A DNA stretch of 64,000 nt from Maniola hyperantus (taxonomy: Eukaryota; Arthropoda; Insecta; Lepidoptera; Nymphalidae), in the NCBI RefSeq assembly GCF_902806685.2, contig NC_048536.1:5270001-5334000 (forward strand), given 5' to 3'. The stretch's first letter is position 1, and each line of letters begins with the position of its first letter. The notes under the pieces were generated by a model. That model did not search any database and was not told where the DNA came from. It was given only the letters and a program-made list of their open reading frames with translations. A program made the translations under genes and the position numbers. This document shows positions 54,894-64,000 of this stretch, in pieces.

Positions 54894-55869
54894 CGCAGTG
54901 TCATATTCTGTTGATCATTGTTATTGTCATTTGATCATATTTTAGTTCCCCTTATTCAACCCGATTCAACTTTTAAGTTCCATGGACCACGGTAGACGTG
55001 GGCCGTCGCGCATTGTGTGTTTCAGGTTTAGTAGGAGGTTGTAGTGGTGGCTAGTTACCGATATCTAGGTAAAGCTATGTGGCGGTTTTCTGTCTTCGTT
55101 TCTGTTTCTGTCGTTTGGCGGTTTGCAAATACCTATTTAGCATAGCAACTGAACTAATCACGTTAAACAAGGCAGGGTAAAATTATTCATTTATGCATTG
55201 CATTTGTTTCTTTGCAATAATAAGTATTGGTACTTACTTAGTTACGCATAGAACACTCACATATTTTTTGTTCATGACGCGAGTCATTAAAATGTAAAGG
55301 AAGGAATGGCAGGGGTAACTATTTTACTAAGATGAATCTTTAGGTTAGCTCTCCTATTATGCGTCACGTAGTAGGGGACTAACTTACGCAGCGACCATTT
55401 TCTAACTTATAATAATTTTAACTAAGTAATTTAATTATTACTTGCTTTGGTTTTGAAACGATTGAAACTAAACTTTCGTAAGTAGATAAGTATTTATTGC
55501 GAACAGTTTTTAAAGTAGGTCGTTACTCCATACCTGATCTTTTCAACGATCACGATCCCCGCCACTATTGTATTTGTTGTATGTGACAGTTTCGCTGAAA
55601 TGTTGGAAAATTTAGGTTTTGACTTTGTCGACTGCCTCCAATTATGATCAAAATCGACTCACTATAGAACTCAAGGTACCTATTGCCATTTGCCGACCCG
55701 AATTCCGCGTGCAAAATCGAATGAAAAACTAGAATAATCTTAAACTTTATCCAAACTAAATTATTTACGAACTATTATTCTTTCATACATAATATTTAAA
55801 GCACAATAAGTGAAATGTTTCTAAGCAATTTGCTCTACACCTACCTACCTACTATAGAATATAAATTGC

Positions 55870-56110
55870 AGTTAGTAATTCGGCACTCGACCGCCTCATT
55901 ACCCCTTTTCAACAGAACACTCTTTCTAGACTTACACAAATTCACATTTGCAATCAGAGCCGGGAGAAAAGTTCCGTGCCACCCCTCCCCACCCCACGCC
56001 GCCTTTAATTAACAGAAAGTGGTTCATTAGAGCTTATTCATTAAAGCAAGGAGTAATTAGCGAACTCTAATGAATGCTGTAATAATGTAAGAGCGGCCGC
56101 TGCGGACTGC
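55870..56110. promoter_or_regulatory. Possible regulatory island with homeodomain-type sites
   Basis: Within 240 bases occur TTTAATTAAC, GTTCATTAGAGC, AGTAATTAGCG, CTCTAATGAATG and a GC-rich block AAGAGCGGCCGCTGCGGACT. The island is not repeated elsewhere in the window and is not coding. The density of TAATTA/TAATGA cores suggests an enhancer, but this is inference only. Confidence 0.25.
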
Positions 56111-56635
56111 GGGCCCGACTTCTAGATTAATCTAGAAACTGGGTATAATTTAGTAATGGCGTTAATTTATTACCGACTTGATTGCGGGATAAACGATCTA
56201 TTAAAACTTTGGCTATACGGTACGGTTTTATTCGCTGTTTTTGTTGGATTGCAATTTGGAGTCTCCGTTCGTATGACTGTGTTTTCCAGTTATTTTATGT
56301 TTATTTGTTTCATTATTATCTTAAAATTGTAGATTGGCAATTAAAAGTTACTACAAGCGCACCATTACAACAGGATACTTAGTATCGCGGCGAAACGGCT
56401 TTACTTACTTGTGTCCAACGTGGCCCTTAGCATATTATTTTGTATCTAACAAGGAACTTTGTGACGCGTGTTGGAGCCGCGCTCCTACAGTCGCGCATCA
56501 ACGCTTTCATCGTGCATCTTCTTTTCAAAATGCAGAAAACTTAAACAAAATCCGTTCAGGCCTTTTTGAGATCAGAGCTTTCAACTTTGTACTACACTTC
56601 GACATTGTCCGCGAGGAAGTTTTTTAAATATCCCG

Positions 56636-56885
56636 TAGAAATGATTTTCCGGGTTGAAATGTGTCATATGTAAGACTTCCAGGATGCAAGCTATTTCTGT
56701 TCCATATAGATGATGCCCGTGACTTAGGTAGATAAGGTATTTTGATTTAGGTACTCTTAGAACCTTGTGGGAACTTTTTGATTTTCCGGGTTGCAAGATC
56801 CCCTGAACGAAATGTCGACAAAATCGGTAAAAAGTTATTATGCCGTGAAAAGCTACCAGATAGACACTTTCGCATTTTTTTAATA
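56636..56885 (-). mobile_element. Reversed Helitron-like repeats, two overlapping pieces
   Basis: CTTGTGGGAACTTTTTGATT, CGAAATGTCGACAAAATCGG and CCAGATAGACACTTTCGCAT belong to the reversed GCGAAAGTGTG family. A second copy's start (GATGATGCCCGTGACTTAGG) is embedded at 56710, indicating insertion of one into another. Confidence 0.55.
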
Positions 56886-57585
56886 CTGAGTAAGTAGTAT
56901 ACGAATAAGTAGGTATACTAAGGTAGGTACTTACTATAGGTACTTAGTACTTATTTACTCCATTACTGAGATATGAACAAGTTTATGATGGTTTATTTAT
57001 TTTGATATGTTTGAGAAAATATGTCTTGTAAAGCTCGGGACGGAATGTTAGCATGGCCGAGCGTAACCATAATGATGTTTGCTGACATTATTAAAGTGTA
57101 TCCTAATAAGCTGAATGAGAGGAAAATGTGTACAGTGGGCAAAAAAGGTTATCCTTTTTAAGAAAAATAAAAAATACGAACATTATTTTTTCTTATTTGT
57201 TCCTTTTATTTATAAAAAAGATAACTGTCCCCACTGTCTAAGATTTATAGGTTAGAAAATGTAGATTGATGATATCATCTATCTTTCCCAACCTACTTAC
57301 TAATGCCATTTTTTAAAAATTGTAAATATTGCAATAAAATCATGCCCATTGTATTATTAATGGATCGACATAGAAAGCACAATACCACTTTGACTGCGCT
57401 TTGTGTTTACACACGGCACGAACGTGGCGTATGGGACTCTGAATTAATAAAGCATCATCCACACCTGTGCGACACCACATCGACTACGAAGCGGGAACGT
57501 TAGCCGCGTGATCCTCCTCGTGGCCGCCATGCCCACCTATGCTACCAATACACCTCCACGTATACATATATTATACAGTAATCTT

Positions 57586-57735
57586 CGCGTCGTGGAAGCT
57601 CCCGTATTGCGGATTGATGACGCGCTGGCACATGAGTACGTGTGGCGCTAGTGTGACCGTGGCTTGAAAACCGCCGTCTACAAAGGGCGGGTCGAACAGC
57701 GGCAGCGGGCCAGGCGGCGTAAAAAAAAAATTCTT
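57586..57735 (-). CDS. Possible orphan terminal coding exon, unknown protein
   Basis: On the minus strand an open frame runs through a GC-rich block and stops at TAA (57586-57588). It encodes about 48 residues, including PGPLPLFDPPFVDGGFQATV and ATVTLAPHVLMCQRVINPQY, ending FHDAKITV. Third positions are mostly G or C, in a window that is otherwise AT-rich, which resembles conserved lepidopteran exons. A plausible acceptor is the pyrimidine-rich tract ending TTTGTAG at about 57677; another is the AG near 57733. I do not recognise the protein, and no partner exon was identified out to 64000. It could be a real last exon of a gene beginning to the right, a pseudogene fragment, or chance. The exact 5' end is a guess. 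Confidence 0.3.
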
Positions 57736-59394
57736 GCATATCATATTATGTATCAATCAAAGCCATGAGTTCCTGACATTGTTAGAAAAACTATTAAGTA
57801 TCATTTCAAAATTTATTAAGAATGTTTATTAGTACCACTCGTTAATAATGCCCATTCTTTATTGTTCGTAGTTAATTTTAAACAAAAGCTCCAGCAGATT
57901 TGTGCAATGAAATTAATGTTAAACTCGAAAAGACATTATTTTGCATGAATGCCCAAAAAAGGATTGTAATGTTTACAGATATTCATGTAGGTAGGTAAGT
58001 ATATGTATGCATGTGAGTTCATTTGTTCCACCATAACTACTACATGTCAGAACAGATTTGGATGTTGGTGTCGTTAGAATTCTGAAATCATCCCACACTG
58101 GCTATATTTTTTTTGGGAAAAAAATATTATAGCCACATATACTTACATATTCATACTTCATACACACATACATGAAGCCTGAAAACTTTACACTTCTTTT
58201 TTTTAGGCAGTCTTGTAATAAATTAATATGAATTTATGTTTTCATGCGTAATAACGTCGCAAGTTGCAGTAAACAAAACCTACTTTTCCATTTGTTGAGT
58301 GGACACAACATGGCAGAGTGACCCTAAGCAACTACACAATATTATCATAACGATCGCTTCAGGCTAGGTCCCTAGTCAACATACCTACTTCTTATTTAGA
58401 TTTACTTTTGTGAACTTTGAAATTTCCCTGGTTTTGACTAGGTAGATTATACAGAAATAAAATACCGTAGTGTACTTATATCAGATGATGTCCGCGACTT
58501 CGTCCGCGTAGGCTTTTTAAAAATACCGCAAATCTTTGATTTTTCGGCATAAGAAGTCGGAAAAGCTAGTAATCAAACAGAGACAAAGATACTTTAGCAT
58601 TCATAACATTAGTATATGGATGCAGTACATAAATAAATACCTATACCTCAGTATATTTAGGTATTTCCATTAGGTAATAGGTAATTGTTTAGTAACCAGG
58701 TATAGAGTCCAAATTCATTATTTTTGTAACTACAAGGTTGGTTTAGTGAAACCGAAGGCGCCTACATGCGTGATATCTTTATCTATATGGATGGATGCAA
58801 CATTTTCGCCGATCGCGATCCCAACTGCTCCTCTGCGACAATAATCGCTAGTTTGGTTTGGACGCAAAACTTGTCATCGCACTTTTTAAAACCTTTGGCC
58901 TGATCTTACTTCAAAGGTACAGGTTCAGTTGGAGACATTTTTGTCTATTTAGAATTAACGATAAAAATGTTGTTAACGTCTGGTTAAAATAGTATACCAA
59001 TATTACGCATCACTATACAACTACAGCCGCTGACAACAAAACTTTTAATTGAATTTTATGCTATTTGAAAAGTTTAAAACTGGGTTAGGTCAAAAATAAA
59101 TTGGCAAACTTTTTTGTACAAGTACTTAAAGTTTTTTTAATATTTTCGATTCGTTTCGGATTTTTCACCAAAGGCATACCTATGTAGTTAGCCCGGCAAA
59201 CGCCTGAAATATTCTCGAGCGTACAAGGGTTTTTTCTATGAAAAAGTGACGTCATTCGTCCTGCTTTAACAAGGTATATCGTTATTCTGATATTTTTTTG
59301 GAATAGATTTTACTAGGTTAGGTACCTATGTGGAATATCTTTTTCGTTTCTGTTAATAATTGTTACTACTGGCTAGGTGAAAGCTGTCATTATA

Positions 59395-59680
59395 CTGGTT
59401 ATAACGTCGGCCTCTTATCCGGTACGTCCAGGGTTCGGTCCCGGGCACCTCTAACTCTTCAGAGTTTTATGCGTTTTAAGTAATTAAATAAGTATCACTT
59501 GTTTTAACGGTGAAGGAAAACATCGTGAGGAAACCTACGTGCCAGAGAGTTCTCCATTATGTTCTCAAAAGTGTATGAAGTCTTTTTATTTGTACTTGAC
59601 CAGCGACCAGCCAAACCCGAGACCCGTGCTCATAGTGAGTTGGCAATTAGGTTGATGATGGTGTTGATGATCACTGGGTA
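59395..59680 (+). mobile_element. tRNA-derived SINE (plus, full head)
   Basis: The head has an A-box-like ACTGGTTATAACGTCGGCCT and the B box AGGGTTCGGTCCCGGGCACC. The body is TATCACTTGTTTTAACGGTG and CATCGTGAGGAAACCTACGT, with a TGATGATGGTGTTGATGATC tail. Confidence 0.75.
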
Positions 59681-60009
59681 GATAAAGCTATACGCAGGGA
59701 ATATGGATTACAATAAAAGTTGTATCATATAATAGATTATATAAAGATTAGCCCCGGGGAGCCGTTATTCTCTTTCGGCGATCCTTGCAAGATACCTACT
59801 TAAAACTTATGTCGACTTCCATCAACTGAGACAACAACGACGACATTTTTTTGAATGAACAAAAATCACCATTGATCCCCGTGTAGGTACCTACACCAGA
59901 CACCAGTCCAGTGGAGGTCATTTTGGGAGACATCACTGCCTCGGGAAATATGCCTATAATATTTAGGATATGGAATTGCGTTCACATCGACATAACTTCC
60001 GTTTTAGGC

Positions 60010-60250
60010 TCACGGAGCCGAGATTTCGGGGTTGGTTTTTGGCCATTACCGTGTGAATATTGCAGCATCGCCTGCAGGCGACGCTATTGATTAGTGCCCG
60101 GCGTTCGGCGCCCATCACTCATTCATAGCCGAGTCCACGTCAGTCTGGACGCGCCATTTTTCCTGTTTTCACCATTTCGCGCCACAGCCTCGTAGTGCAT
60201 ATTTGATGTAGCCTGACAGGAAGGAAGGATGGCTGCGTAATTGGTGCAGC
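60010..60250. other. GC-rich non-coding island
   Basis: About 240 bases, distinctly richer in G+C than its surroundings (CATCGCCTGCAGGCGACGCT, GTCTGGACGCGCCATTTTTC, TTTCGCGCCACAGCC). All frames have stops within short distance. It matches none of the repeat families here. It could be a promoter, a 5' non-coding exon, or part of an unrecognised element. Confidence 0.3.
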
Positions 60251-60337
60251 CGGCGGATACATTCTCACAAAGCTTCCGCCTTTTTGGCATCGGAACCCAG
60301 CTAACGAGTCTAATAGAAAAAAATCGTTATATCAGTA

Positions 60338-60603
60338 CCCTTATTATAAATGCGAAAGTGTGTTTGTTTGTTGGTTCATTGGTTTGTCCTAAAATCACGT
60401 CGCAATGGTGCAACGGATTGACGTGATTTTTTGCATGGGTATACCCATGTCTCCATCCATCCATGGGTATGTCATGTTATCTATAGATAAAGACCTGGAG
60501 AGTGACAAAGGCTATATTTTATCCCGGAAAATCAAAGAGTTCCCACGGGATTTATAAAAATTCTAATTCCACGTGGACGAAGTCGCGGGCATCAGCTAGT
60601 TCA
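60338..60603 (+). mobile_element. Repeat of the TTATAAATGCGAAAGTGTG family, expanded copy
   Basis: The same sentence as 52388-52597, but with about 40 extra bases including CCATCCATCCATGGGTATG. It ends GACGAAGTCGCGGGCATCAG and CTAGT. Confidence 0.75.
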
Positions 60604-60769
60604 AAATACTTAATTTTCAAAGTAGATAGACATTAATTATATATAAATAGGTAGGTACGTACAACGTTACATTTGCAGTAAAACTTACTAAATTAAACTA
60701 CTTAAACTAGCCTTAATGTACAAATCATGCCCCTGTGGAATGGTGGTGCATCGTGAGGGTGAACAGATC

Positions 60770-60950
60770 TTAATCACTTTAACGGTGAAGAAAAACATCA
60801 TGAGGAAACCTCCATGCCTGAGAGAGTTCACCATAATGCTTTCAAAGGTGTGTGAAATGTCTGAAGGTGAAGAAATCCACACTTGGCCAGCGTAGTGGAT
60901 TATGGCCGAATCTTTCACCCGTGCTCAGTAGTAAGTCGGCGGCTGACGAC
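60770..60950 (+). mobile_element. tRNA-derived SINE, headless (plus)
   Basis: It begins ATCACTTTAACGGTGAAG and carries ATGAGGAAACCTCCATGCCT, CTTGGCCAGCGTAGTGGATT and CACCCGTGCTCAGTAGTAAG. Confidence 0.65.
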
Positions 60951-60954
60951 GATT

Positions 60955-61146
60955 CTATTTCTATAACCTTAAAAATTCCGTGGGAACTCTTTGATTTTCC
61001 GGGACAAAAGTAGCGTCTTTCCCCGGGACGCATAAGCTATCTCTGTACCAAAAGTTCATTAAAATCGGTTGAACAGATGGGCCGTGAAAAGTTAGCAGAC
61101 AGACAGACACACTTTCGCATTTATAATAATAAGTAGGTATGGATAT
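60955..61146 (-). mobile_element. Helitron-like repeat, reversed
   Basis: It reads TTCCGTGGGAACTCTTTGAT, AAGCTATCTCTGTACC, AGCAGACAGACAGACACACT and TTCGCATTTATAATAATAAG, the reverse of the GCGAAAGTGTG family. It abuts the SINE at 60770. Confidence 0.65.
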
Positions 61147-61555
61147 GGATTCTGTGCCGTTGACCTAATGAGGCTTCAAAAGATTGTTACTTATATCTAC
61201 ATATTATTATCTAAATATAATAGGTACATAGATTCTATAGAAACGTATCACACGCAAAATCCGATGGTTATAATTCCACCGAATTTATTGTGCCAATATT
61301 TTTTACGCTAGAACGGTTCCCGGGACGATACCGGGACAATGTGATAATCCAATTGTAGTCGGTGTCCAAAGCTCGTGCTCAATGCGCGTGAAGTGCACTC
61401 GGATGTACATGCTCATACAAGGATATTGTATGTTTTGAAATAAAATCACGATCAATGTTATGCTTCGTATACATTAGAGCCAACCGCTTGTCGAGGTACT
61501 GCCTCAACACGAGGAACGCCGCGAGTCTAGGTAACGATGGTCGATGACGTCTGCC

Positions 61556-61760
61556 GAGATAACGGAGGTATTCTATCAAGGTAACGAAAGTCGATGTCGA
61601 ATAACAAAGGTCGATGTCGACTGCTGAGGTGACGAAGGTCGATGTTGACTGCTAAGGTGACGAAAGTCGCTGTTGACTGCCGCGTAGACGAAGGTCGATA
61701 TCGATTGCCGAGGTGACGAAAGTCGATGTCGACCGTCGAGGAGACGAAGATCGATGTCAA
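61556..61760. repeat. Minisatellite, period about 28, about 7 copies
   Basis: The unit is GGTGACGAAGGTCGATGTCG followed by ACTGCTGA. The outer copies (from about 61515) are more diverged, as usual at array edges. Confidence 0.9.
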
Positions 61761-63544
61761 TAATTGTCAACTGTCGTATTAAAATTGTACGGTACATACA
61801 CGTACGTATTGTACAATAAAGAGCTGGCGAGACTAGTCTTATTAGTAGGCAAGTGCCGACTATTCCATTGCTAATTTACTTTTGCCTTCTAGGCACTATC
61901 GAGTATCGATCTACTTACCTACCTAATATTTTTTTGTCGTATGTCACCATGTGATATAGGTATTTACATGGTATTTAACTATGCCAACCTGCTTAAGAGC
62001 GATTGTAAAAATAAATGACAAAATGTCACCTCGACAACTCACCATTAATTACTATTCCGATGTCTTAACTCCGACATTAATGATTCTGTTACCTATTAGG
62101 GGTATACAACTGCCAGAGGAACCTACCTACGTCTACAGTGTAATGTTACTCAGTTTTTATCTTAGGCCTGAATATATTGGTCCCATTGGTGCTTTGTAGT
62201 ATAACATTTTAAGTAGTTTTGAATTAATTAAACCTTTTTTAAATACTAACTATAATTTCAAAATGGTTCTGAAGGCAAAACGGCACGGCAAAATTTCAAT
62301 ACACAATTTTCTTTTTCTTCAAAACTAATAAGCATTGGTATATTTTTGAATACTAATTAAGCATCTCGTCCACTCATTTTGTCATGAAAAGGACAAAAAG
62401 TCTTCGGAAGGCTTGTGTTTACATAATCATTCAATTTGCAATTTTAAGTAGCGACCATCTGGTTTTCTTGCTTTTAACTCAATATAAATATATTAAAAAA
62501 CACCATTACGACATTGAATTACAATAAAATTAATATTTGTTTCCTTCGTTAATGTATTAATTAAAGAAAAGCTGGTGTTTTTACATATTACATATTTGGT
62601 AAGAACGGTAATAAGTAGGTACTTTTATCAGCGAAGTTAAAATTACCTAGTCAGCCTACAAACCTACAAATTATCTAACTACCTTCTTTACATTATGATT
62701 TCTGATCATTTGAAAAGGAAACTTTTACGAAAATCGTTATTTGAAATAAACTTTAAGCTTTATGTATTCGTCCACAGACAGACAGATTCGTGACTTTTTC
62801 AATATTTACTTAATGCCTTGTGTATCAACTATCAATGTACGAATTAGTTACTTGATGAAAATCAAGAATCTGGCATTATTCGTGGAATTTCGTCTAAGGT
62901 ATTGGAGGTAAATTGAAACAAATGAGTTAATTTACAAAATTTAATTTCTCCTCCCTCTGTCTTTAAACTTAGGCTAAAAAGTTGTAATGTTCTTTTTTAC
63001 TTTTGCAAGTAGTGGTAACACCATACTGTAATTTTTTACTAAAAATCGCAAGACGAGGTCATAGCTTTTCGTACATTTCCCAACACTTCATAGTATTAAA
63101 GGTAATCGTAAATCTATGCAGTGTATTTTCACCTTATAATTCAGGTGACGTCGACAGTGGATATTGGTGATAGATGTACAACCAGCTAAGCGTGAACAGT
63201 TACTCATAAAACACCCTGAGAGATGGCAAGATTCACTAAACGCTAACATTTTATGTACATGTATTAGTATTATGTCATGGTTCATTACAATTAATTCTAG
63301 TTATACAAGGGCCACGTTTGATGAGCTAAAATTATGATGACGTAATTATTTATACATACAAGTAGCCTATCTATCTTAGTCATATTCTCGGCTTGTCGGC
63401 CTCTCTTTTACAATGAGCTTAGTACACCAGTTCAACGAGAGCTGGTGAAGGAATTATTTTAGCGTTCGCGTCGGTCCGATGTAGAAGGCTCAGCGAAAAG
63501 TGTTTCAACCATCGATTTCAAGTCAAAAATCTCACCTTTTGATA

Positions 63545-63760
63545 TTATAAACTCACCTGAGTCACTAGATAATGCACGCGACTTCGTCCACGTGGATATT
63601 TTTTGAAATTCTCGTGGGAACTCTTTTCTGGGATAATAAATAGCCTGTTATTCTTCAGGTCTTTATCTCTTATATTTATTCATGCAAATCATGAATTCGT
63701 TACTCCGTTGCAGCTTGATTGATAGACAAACAAACACACTTTTGCATTTATTACATTAGT
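63545..63760 (-). mobile_element. Helitron-like repeat, reversed
   Basis: ACTAGATAATGCACGCGACT on the left mirrors the GTCGCGGGCATCAGCTAGT end of the family; AACACACTTTTGCATTTATT lies at the right end. Confidence 0.65.
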
Positions 63761-64000
63761 AGAATTTCTGTGCGATAATAAAACTATAGGAACTATGCTT
63801 TATATAATAGACAAAAATATTCCTTCTGAATGTTTATTAAATAAGTTTAATGTCTTCTTTAAATTACCAAAAATCATAATTTGTTAGTTTCTGTAAAAAG
63901 AGTTTTCTGAGTTTAAACAGTTTTGATAAAGGGGGGCGAAATTTGGGTATAATATTCCCAAAGGCGAATAAATATTGGATTCATAGTATCTATATTGTAT

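Larger units (their letters stand above)
53708..57585. other. Gene-free interval right of the cuticle gene
   Basis: It contains the cuticle gene's upstream region, a GC-rich stretch (53930-54170), a 32-bp minisatellite (54449-54893), an atypical non-coding island (55870-56110) and a reversed repeat (56636-56885). The rest is AT-rich and unassigned. Confidence 0.6.
57757..64000. other. Gene-free right end
   Basis: No supported gene. It contains reversed and direct Helitron-like repeats (58478-58625, 60338-60603, 60955-61146, 63545-63760), SINEs (59395-59680, 60770-60950), a GC-rich island (60010-60250) and a 28-bp minisatellite (61556-61760). 61850-63500 is AT-rich and unassigned. Confidence 0.6.

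Noticed and set aside
57303..57503. A small plus-strand gene with a CKYC...H pattern
   Set aside because: No Kozak-like context, no homologue recognised, and the spacing does not fit a zinc finger.
1..64000. A novel operon, defence or biosynthetic cluster
   Set aside because: All recognised genes are ordinary conserved animal genes with unrelated roles; nothing suggests a linked new system.

Overview
This window is nuclear DNA of a moth or butterfly (Lepidoptera). The genes are split by GT-AG introns, the background is AT-rich, and short GTAGGTAC-type words, tRNA-headed SINEs, Helitron-like termini and palindromic MITEs of the kinds usual in lepidopteran genomes are everywhere. Nothing points to a prokaryote, virus or plasmid. 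I worked out all exon joins by hand from splice sites, reading frame and remembered family similarity; no search was run.

Six protein-coding genes are supported. From left to right: (1) L-threonine 3-dehydrogenase, plus strand, 4 exons, 2821-7364; (2) a TMEM18 homologue, minus strand, 4 small exons scattered over 10.6 kb, 15450-26087; (3) GLG1 / Golgi apparatus protein 1, plus strand, 7 exons, 28689-35031; (4) the large subunit of DNA primase (PRIM2), minus strand, 2 exons, 35253-36842, tail-to-tail with GLG1; (5) an endoplasmic reticulum P5A-type ATPase (ATP13A1 family), plus strand, 10 exons, 38416-46990, head-to-head with PRIM2; (6) an RR-2 cuticular protein, minus strand, 3 exons, 51820-53617. 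All six join into complete open frames from ATG to stop. The genes do not form a pathway: they are mitochondrial amino-acid catabolism, a nuclear-envelope protein, a Golgi protein, replication, an ER pump and exoskeleton. The dense block is 28.7-47.0 kb, where GLG1, PRIM2 and ATP13A1 are packed together.

The rest is mobile-element debris: 3' ends of non-LTR retrotransposons (0.7-1.1, 21.5-22.2, 50.3-50.8 kb); a decayed 2.7-kb DNA transposon with 34-bp terminal inverted repeats (16.5-19.2 kb); two hAT-like MITEs with 8-bp target duplications; a pogo-like MITE with TA duplications; many palindromic MITEs, some in two or three copies and one nested in another; Helitron-like ends; and tRNA-derived SINEs. 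The right end (53.7-64 kb) has no recognised gene but holds two minisatellites, one possible orphan coding exon (minus strand, near 57.6 kb) and two atypical GC-rich non-coding islands.

I found no convincing new biological system. The observations most worth a second look are the TMEM18 gene buried in transposons, the overlapping 3' ends of GLG1 and PRIM2, the 2.7-kb transposon, the nested and paired MITE families, and the unexplained exon at 57.6 kb.
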